From NCBI RefSeq assembly GCF_029911635.1, contig NZ_JARYTI010000007.1, positions 1-64,000 of the forward strand: 64,000 nucleotides of DNA, read 5' to 3'. Positions 60,152-64,000 of this stretch are shown here, in pieces; position 1 is the stretch's first letter, and the number at the start of each line of letters is the position of its first letter. Origin of the DNA: Sphingomonas sp. AR_OL41. GTDB taxonomy: Bacteria > Pseudomonadota > Alphaproteobacteria > Sphingomonadales > Sphingomonadaceae. The notes beneath the pieces were generated by a model. The model made no database searches. It saw nothing but the letters and a program-made list of their open reading frames with translations, and was not told where the DNA came from. Made by a program: the position numbers and the translations under genes.

Positions 60152-60174
60152 GCGCGCGCCGTCACGGCGCGCGC
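60152..60174. terminator. GC-rich hairpin
   Basis: GCGCGCGCCG-TCA-CGGCGCGCGC, a perfect 10-bp stem 17 bp behind the leftward lipoprotein gene. Probable terminator of the transpeptidase-lipoprotein operon; no T-run. Confidence 0.5.
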
Positions 60175-60190
60175 TGACCAGATACTGCTG

Positions 60191-60523
60191 TCAGGGCGTG
60201 GTGTTGGCCACCGCCTCGTCGCCGCGGTGAACGCGCGACGTCATGCCGGTCGCATCGGCATCGTCGAGCGTCTGCGCGTCGGGTGCCGGGGGAGCCGCGC
60301 GCGAGGCGGCGGCCGACGCTTCGGCCGGGGCCGCGCTCGCTGGGGGCGGGGGCGCCGCTTCGGCCAGATTCGTCTCGACATTGGCGTCTACCGGCGTGCC
60401 TTCATCGGCCGGCATCACATTGTCGCTGGCCGCCGGTTGCGGCGCGGGCCGGTCGCAGCCCGCCAGCGTCGCCACGGCCAGCACCAAAGCGGCAGCGGTC
60501 ATTTTCGTGCGCATCATCGTCAT
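60191..60523 (-). CDS. Small lipoprotein
   Basis: A 110-residue protein with a signal peptide and lipobox LAGC (Cys at about residue 23), after which comes a low-complexity Ala/Pro/Glu stretch. No domain is recognised. Its ATG overlaps the transpeptidase stop by 3-4 bases, so it is co-expressed and probably sits in the outer or inner membrane, perhaps linked to cell-wall cross-linking. Confidence 0.65.
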   Translation of the reverse strand: MTMMRTKMTAAALVLAVATLAGCDRPAPQPAASDNVMPADEGTPVDANVETNLAEAAPPPPASAAPAEASAAASRAAPPAPDAQTLDDADATGMTSRVHRGDEAVANTTP

Positions 60524-62073
60524 GCTCCCTTTGCCATCCGCTCGAGATCGGGCAGCACCAGCCCGCCCGAACGCGCCTCGATCTTGCTCGCCAGCGTGCG
60601 ATCCCAGCCATAGGGATCGTCACGGAAATTCATCTGCCCGCTCGCGCTGGCAAAGGCCGTCCAGTACAGCAGATAGACCTGTACCGGCTTGGCCAGCGCC
60701 ACACGCTGGGTCTTGCCTGTCGCCACCGCGGCCGCGATCGCGTCGGCCGACCATGCCGGATCGCCGCGCAGCATCAGCTCCGCCAGATCGGCCGGCTTCT
60801 GCAACCGCACGCAACCATGGCTGGCAAGGCGGCTGAAGCTGTCGAACTTGGCGCGCGACGGCGTGTCGTGGAGATAGACCGAATAGGGATTGTCGAAATC
60901 GAACTTGTAGCGGCCAAGCGCGCTCTTGTCCCCCGCCGACTGTTGCAGTCGGGTGCCGCCGATCACGACGAAGCCGTTGCGCTTTAGGTAACCGGGGCTC
61001 TTGCGCTCCTTGGGCCACAATTCCTTCGTCGCGATTGAATCCGGCACGTTCCAGGGCGGGTTGATCACGATGCTGTTGATCGTCGAGGACAGCATCGGCG
61101 TCTCGTGGCCGGGCCGCCCCGTCACGCCGCGCATCGACATGACGGGCACGTCACCGTCGAACACTGTGACCACCGCGGCAGCAATGTTCACCTGGATGCG
61201 GTCGCGCGGCAAGGTTGGCGGCAGCCAACGCCAGCGCTCGAGATTGGCCATGATCTGGCGCACACGCTCCGCCGCCGGCACGTTGAGCGCGGCCAGCGTC
61301 TGCTTCGACACCACGCCCGCCGGGTTGAGCCCATAGCGCCCCTGCGCACGCTGCACCGCCTTGGTAAGCTCGGCGTCGAACGTATCGCCGGTGGCGACGA
61401 CATCCTTGTCCTCCACCGCGAGCCGCTGGCGCAGCGCCAGCACGCGCGGCCCGCTGGCGCCAAGCGCCATGTCGGGTCCGGCATCGAGCGTCTTCCAGCC
61501 GCCCGCCGCGACAATGCCGCGATAACGGTCGAGACCCGTCACCAAGCCGTCATAGCCGGCATAAGGCGGCGGCAACGCGGCGATCCACGCCGCCAGCCGA
61601 TCGCGCCGCACCGCATCGGCAAAGCCCGGCAGCGGATCGAACGACGACGGACGCAGGCCCCAATTATGGTCGAAATCGGCCGCGGCGAGCCGACCGGCAT
61701 GGACGGCGCGCGAATGATCGAGCGCAGCGCGGACCAGCGAGTCCCCCTCGAGCGTCCTGGCGGTCGCCGACGGCGCCTGGCGCAGGCCCTGCGACAGATC
61801 ATCGACGGCAAGTAGCGTGCGCAGCTCCGCTGCCTGCGCCGGCGTCAGCACCGGCAATGGCGCGACGCTTGCGGTGGCGGACGGGCTGGGCTGGACGGGC
61901 GCGCTGGGCGTCGGTCGCGGCGCGACCGGCGCCGTGCTCTGGCCGGCCTGTCGCGGCGCGGCGCCGATCGCCGGGCCAATCGCCAGCCCACACATCGCCA
62001 GCAGCGCGACACCCCGCGCCAGCCCCGCTTTGCCCCGAATCATCCTGTGGTCGCGCTTCATGTCTGCCATCAT
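60520..62073 (-). CDS. L,D-transpeptidase (YcbB type)
   Basis: A 517-residue exported enzyme that makes 3-3 cross-links in peptidoglycan. A signal/anchor (RGVALLAMCGLAIGPAI) is followed by a Pro-rich linker, a peptidoglycan-binding domain (about residue 220: GPRVLALRQRL) and the YkuD catalytic domain. The catalytic motif is HDTPSRAKF then SRLASHGCVRL with the nucleophile Cys. Start chosen at 62073; ATG at 62070 or 62061 possible. The coding overlap with the lipoprotein implies joint function. Confidence 0.85.
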   Translation of the reverse strand: MMADMKRDHRMIRGKAGLARGVALLAMCGLAIGPAIGAAPRQAGQSTAPVAPRPTPSAPVQPSPSATASVAPLPVLTPAQAAELRTLLAVDDLSQGLRQAPSATARTLEGDSLVRAALDHSRAVHAGRLAAADFDHNWGLRPSSFDPLPGFADAVRRDRLAAWIAALPPPYAGYDGLVTGLDRYRGIVAAGGWKTLDAGPDMALGASGPRVLALRQRLAVEDKDVVATGDTFDAELTKAVQRAQGRYGLNPAGVVSKQTLAALNVPAAERVRQIMANLERWRWLPPTLPRDRIQVNIAAAVVTVFDGDVPVMSMRGVTGRPGHETPMLSSTINSIVINPPWNVPDSIATKELWPKERKSPGYLKRNGFVVIGGTRLQQSAGDKSALGRYKFDFDNPYSVYLHDTPSRAKFDSFSRLASHGCVRLQKPADLAELMLRGDPAWSADAIAAAVATGKTQRVALAKPVQVYLLYWTAFASASGQMNFRDDPYGWDRTLASKIEARSGGLVLPDLERMAKGA

Positions 62074-62279
62074 CCCGGAACGTAGGTTGGTTGTCTGCCA
62101 CCCCGCGCCTCGACCTAATCTGAACGAGGCACCGAACGCCAGTGCCGGCAGGCGAAATTTCGTCGCCGCCGCTCCAACCGGCACCATATCCGTGATTTTT
62201 CCGTCCATTTGCCATGTTTTTTGTCTGCTGCATTCGCGCCGCATCATGCCTAAAACCGGCGACGGGTCGGGAGGTGACG

Positions 62280-63302
62280 ATGACGAACAGGGCGGGGGAG
62301 AAGCGGGCGACCGACCTGTTCCTGTACGATGCGACGATCATCCGCAACGAGGCCCACGCCGCCTTCCCCAACTGGAGCGACCGCTTGCTCGGGCTCGCCT
62401 TGCTGGTCGTCGCACTTGCCGTGGCGCGCGCCGCGCTGGAGGACCGCGCCTTCATCGTCGCCGCCACCGCGGTCGCTGCCCTCGCCCTCCTGATCGGTGC
62501 GGCAACGGCGCGGCTGATCGAACGCCGCCTCGCCTTTCACGCCTATGATGGCGTGCTCGCCGCTGACGCGCTGATACCGGCAAGCCGTCGATACTATGCC
62601 CTCGCCTGCCACGCCGCTGCGCTGGCCGGGGCCACCCTCGCGTCGCTCATCGCCCGGCCCACGCTGCTCGCAATCGCCATCGCGGGTTATCTGGTCGGCG
62701 CGACAATCCGCCATCTGGGATCGTTTCTGGCACGGCGTTTCGTCACCCGGCGATTTACTGGCCTGCGCGCGTTCGACAGCAGGGCGCTATGGCGCTGGCT
62801 GGAGCAGCCCTTGGCCGGGGCAACCGGTGCAATCCCGCTGCTGCTCGTCCTCGTCGCCACGGCGCACGGCGAAGCCGCCGCCGCCCCGGTGCTCGCGGCG
62901 CTGGTGACGTCGATCGCCGTGCTGGCGCTGACCGCGCTCGACGACGGCGTGGTGCGGTTCATGACGCTGTCGGGCCATCCGGCATGGGCGATCATCGCGC
63001 GGCGCGCCCGCGCCACGCTCGTCTTGACCCTGCTCGCCGTGCCGATCTGCCTCGCGACGTCGACGCCACTCGTTGCCGGCCTCGTCGGCGTGGCGGTGGC
63101 GGCTGGGCTGTTGCTGATGGCGACGCGCATCCTCGCCTATCGCATCCATCCCCGGCGCACCGCCGATCTCGTCGTCGGCAGCTGCGCGATGGTCGTCATC
63201 GTCACCGGTGCGGCCATGCCCATGCTGCTGCCGTTCGTCGCGGCGGCGATCCTGTGGCAGCTGTCGCGCCGCGCCGCCGCGATGACGTGGCTGCTGCGAT
63301 GA
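62280..63302 (+). CDS. Polytopic membrane protein, possible ABC partner
   Basis: A 340-residue protein with about 8 hydrophobic segments and no known family that I recognise. The run LLGLALLVVALAVARAAL, several Ala/Leu-rich helices and a C-terminal MPMLLPFVAAAILW make it an inner-membrane protein. The ATG at 62280 follows GGGAGG. Its stop overlaps the ABC ATPase start by 4 bases, so it is probably the permease of that transporter. Confidence 0.6.
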   Translation: MTNRAGEKRATDLFLYDATIIRNEAHAAFPNWSDRLLGLALLVVALAVARAALEDRAFIVAATAVAALALLIGAATARLIERRLAFHAYDGVLAADALIPASRRYYALACHAAALAGATLASLIARPTLLAIAIAGYLVGATIRHLGSFLARRFVTRRFTGLRAFDSRALWRWLEQPLAGATGAIPLLLVLVATAHGEAAAAPVLAALVTSIAVLALTALDDGVVRFMTLSGHPAWAIIARRARATLVLTLLAVPICLATSTPLVAGLVGVAVAAGLLLMATRILAYRIHPRRTADLVVGSCAMVVIVTGAAMPMLLPFVAAAILWQLSRRAAAMTWLLR

Positions 63303-64000
63303 CTGCGGCCATCCTCATCGAAGGCGCGTCGGTCGATCGCGGCGGGACGCGGGTCGTCAGCGATGTCGGCTTCACCATTCCGCGCGCAAGCTGGTTCGGG
63401 CTGATCGGCGCCAATGGCTCGGGCAAGACCAGCCTGCTGCGCGCGCTGGCCGGCCGGCTGCCCTTCGCTGCCGGCCGCTGCCTGATCGACGACCGCGATC
63501 TCGCCACCGATCGCACCGCTCTCGCCGCGTGCTTCGGCTTCGCCCCACCCGCCGATCGCCTTCCCGAGGCCTTGCGCGTGCGCGACCTGCTCGCTTTGGC
63601 CGGCGCGGATCGCGACACCGCGCGCGACCGCCTCGGCGCGATCGGCGTGGCACTGGGCATCGATCAGTTGCGCGATCGCTGGATCGGCGACTGTTCCGCC
63701 GGTATGCGCCAGCGTGCCGCCATCGCGCTGGCCTTTGCCGGCGGCAACACTCATGTCATCCTCGATGAGCCGTTCAACTGGCTCGATCCGGTCGCCGCGT
63801 TCGATCTTCGCCAGGCGCTCCGCGCGCGCGTCGATCAGGGGCTGACGCTGGTCACGGCACTGCACGACCTCGGCACCCTGACCACGGCCTGTGACGAAGG
63901 GTTGATGCTGGCCGATGGCCGCGTCGCGCTGGTGATCGACCGCGCGATGCTCGCCGAGGCGGCACGCGCGCCGCAGGACTTCGAGCGCCGGACGATCGAC
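63299..64000 (+). CDS. ABC transporter ATP-binding protein (partial, runs off the end)
   Basis: The first 234 codons of an ABC ATPase. Walker A is GANGSGKTS (about residue 39), the signature is DCSAGMRQR, Walker B is HVILDEP and the H-loop follows in TALHDLG. It begins at the ATG at 63299 that overlaps the preceding stop (ATGA), and no stop is reached before the window ends. Pairing with the membrane protein suggests an export-type transporter. Confidence 0.85.
   Translation, partial: MTAAILIEGASVDRGGTRVVSDVGFTIPRASWFGLIGANGSGKTSLLRALAGRLPFAAGRCLIDDRDLATDRTALAACFGFAPPADRLPEALRVRDLLALAGADRDTARDRLGAIGVALGIDQLRDRWIGDCSAGMRQRAAIALAFAGGNTHVILDEPFNWLDPVAAFDLRQALRARVDQGLTLVTALHDLGTLTTACDEGLMLADGRVALVIDRAMLAEAARAPQDFERRTID

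Noticed and set aside
1..64000. CRISPR arrays, rRNA and tRNA genes
   Set aside because: None recognised by eye; a tRNA or Rfam scan would settle it.

Overview
The window looks like a high-GC alphaproteobacterial chromosome, most likely from a sphingomonad (Sphingomonas, Sphingobium or Novosphingobium type). The clues are four intact TonB-dependent receptors of the sphingomonad kind, each paired with catabolic genes and a transporter, a tryptophan-halogenase-like pair inside a sugar operon, and the many aromatic-type hydrolases. I assign this by gene style only; no rRNA or marker gene is present and I see no tRNA or CRISPR array.

Layout. (1) 1-4.4 kb: a small mobile-looking patch with a hipBA toxin-antitoxin pair preceded by two palindromic operators, a frameshifted tyrosine integrase, and a 145-bp fossil of a TonB receptor C-terminus. 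(2) 4.45-17.9 kb: a catabolic island with a BKACE enzyme, an MFS transporter, two LuxR-type regulators, a TonB receptor, a class II aldolase, a luciferase-like monooxygenase, and an operon holding a Tat-signal-bearing thiamine-diphosphate enzyme, two small c-type cytochromes, a carboxymuconolactone-decarboxylase-like protein, a D-2-hydroxyacid dehydrogenase and a fumarylacetoacetase-family hydrolase. Five palindromes of the form TGTCC-N10-GGACA, each with its centre 60-73 bp ahead of a start codon, tie this island together as one regulon. (3) 17.9-27.0 kb: a leftward operon of a glycyl-radical-enzyme homologue, MFS transporter, TonB receptor and two aldo-keto reductases, divergent from a LysR regulator. 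(4) 27.2-38.5 kb: a TetR regulator divergent from an aromatic-type pathway: metallo-beta-lactamase-fold protein, two FAH-family hydrolases, ACMSD-type amidohydrolase, MFS transporter, TonB receptor, extradiol-type dioxygenase and FAD monooxygenase.

(5) 38.9-40.5 kb: an orphan cyclic-nucleotide-domain/thioredoxin-reductase-like fusion. (6) 40.6-56.6 kb: a sugar-polymer utilisation locus with TonB receptor, GH5-like and GH43 hydrolases, aldose mutarotase, sodium/solute symporter, GntR regulator and a De Ley-Doudoroff type galactose route (Gfo/Idh galactose dehydrogenase, IlvD/Edd dehydratase, KDGal kinase, KDPGal aldolase), followed by two flavin halogenase-like proteins of which the second has lost key residues. 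(7) 56.6-58.8 kb: an intact class III CoA-transferase flanked by remains of an HMG-CoA-synthase-like gene and a Baeyer-Villiger monooxygenase-like gene. (8) 58.8-64 kb: housekeeping or envelope genes (glycosyltransferase-like protein, lipoprotein, L,D-transpeptidase) and the start of an ABC transporter.

The most unusual system is the operon at 12.8-16.8 kb: an apparently exported ThDP enzyme coupled to two periplasmic cytochromes c under a LuxR-linked palindrome. It suggests a periplasmic oxidative 2-oxoacid (or related) lyase feeding electrons to the respiratory chain. This is an inference from signal sequence and gene order.
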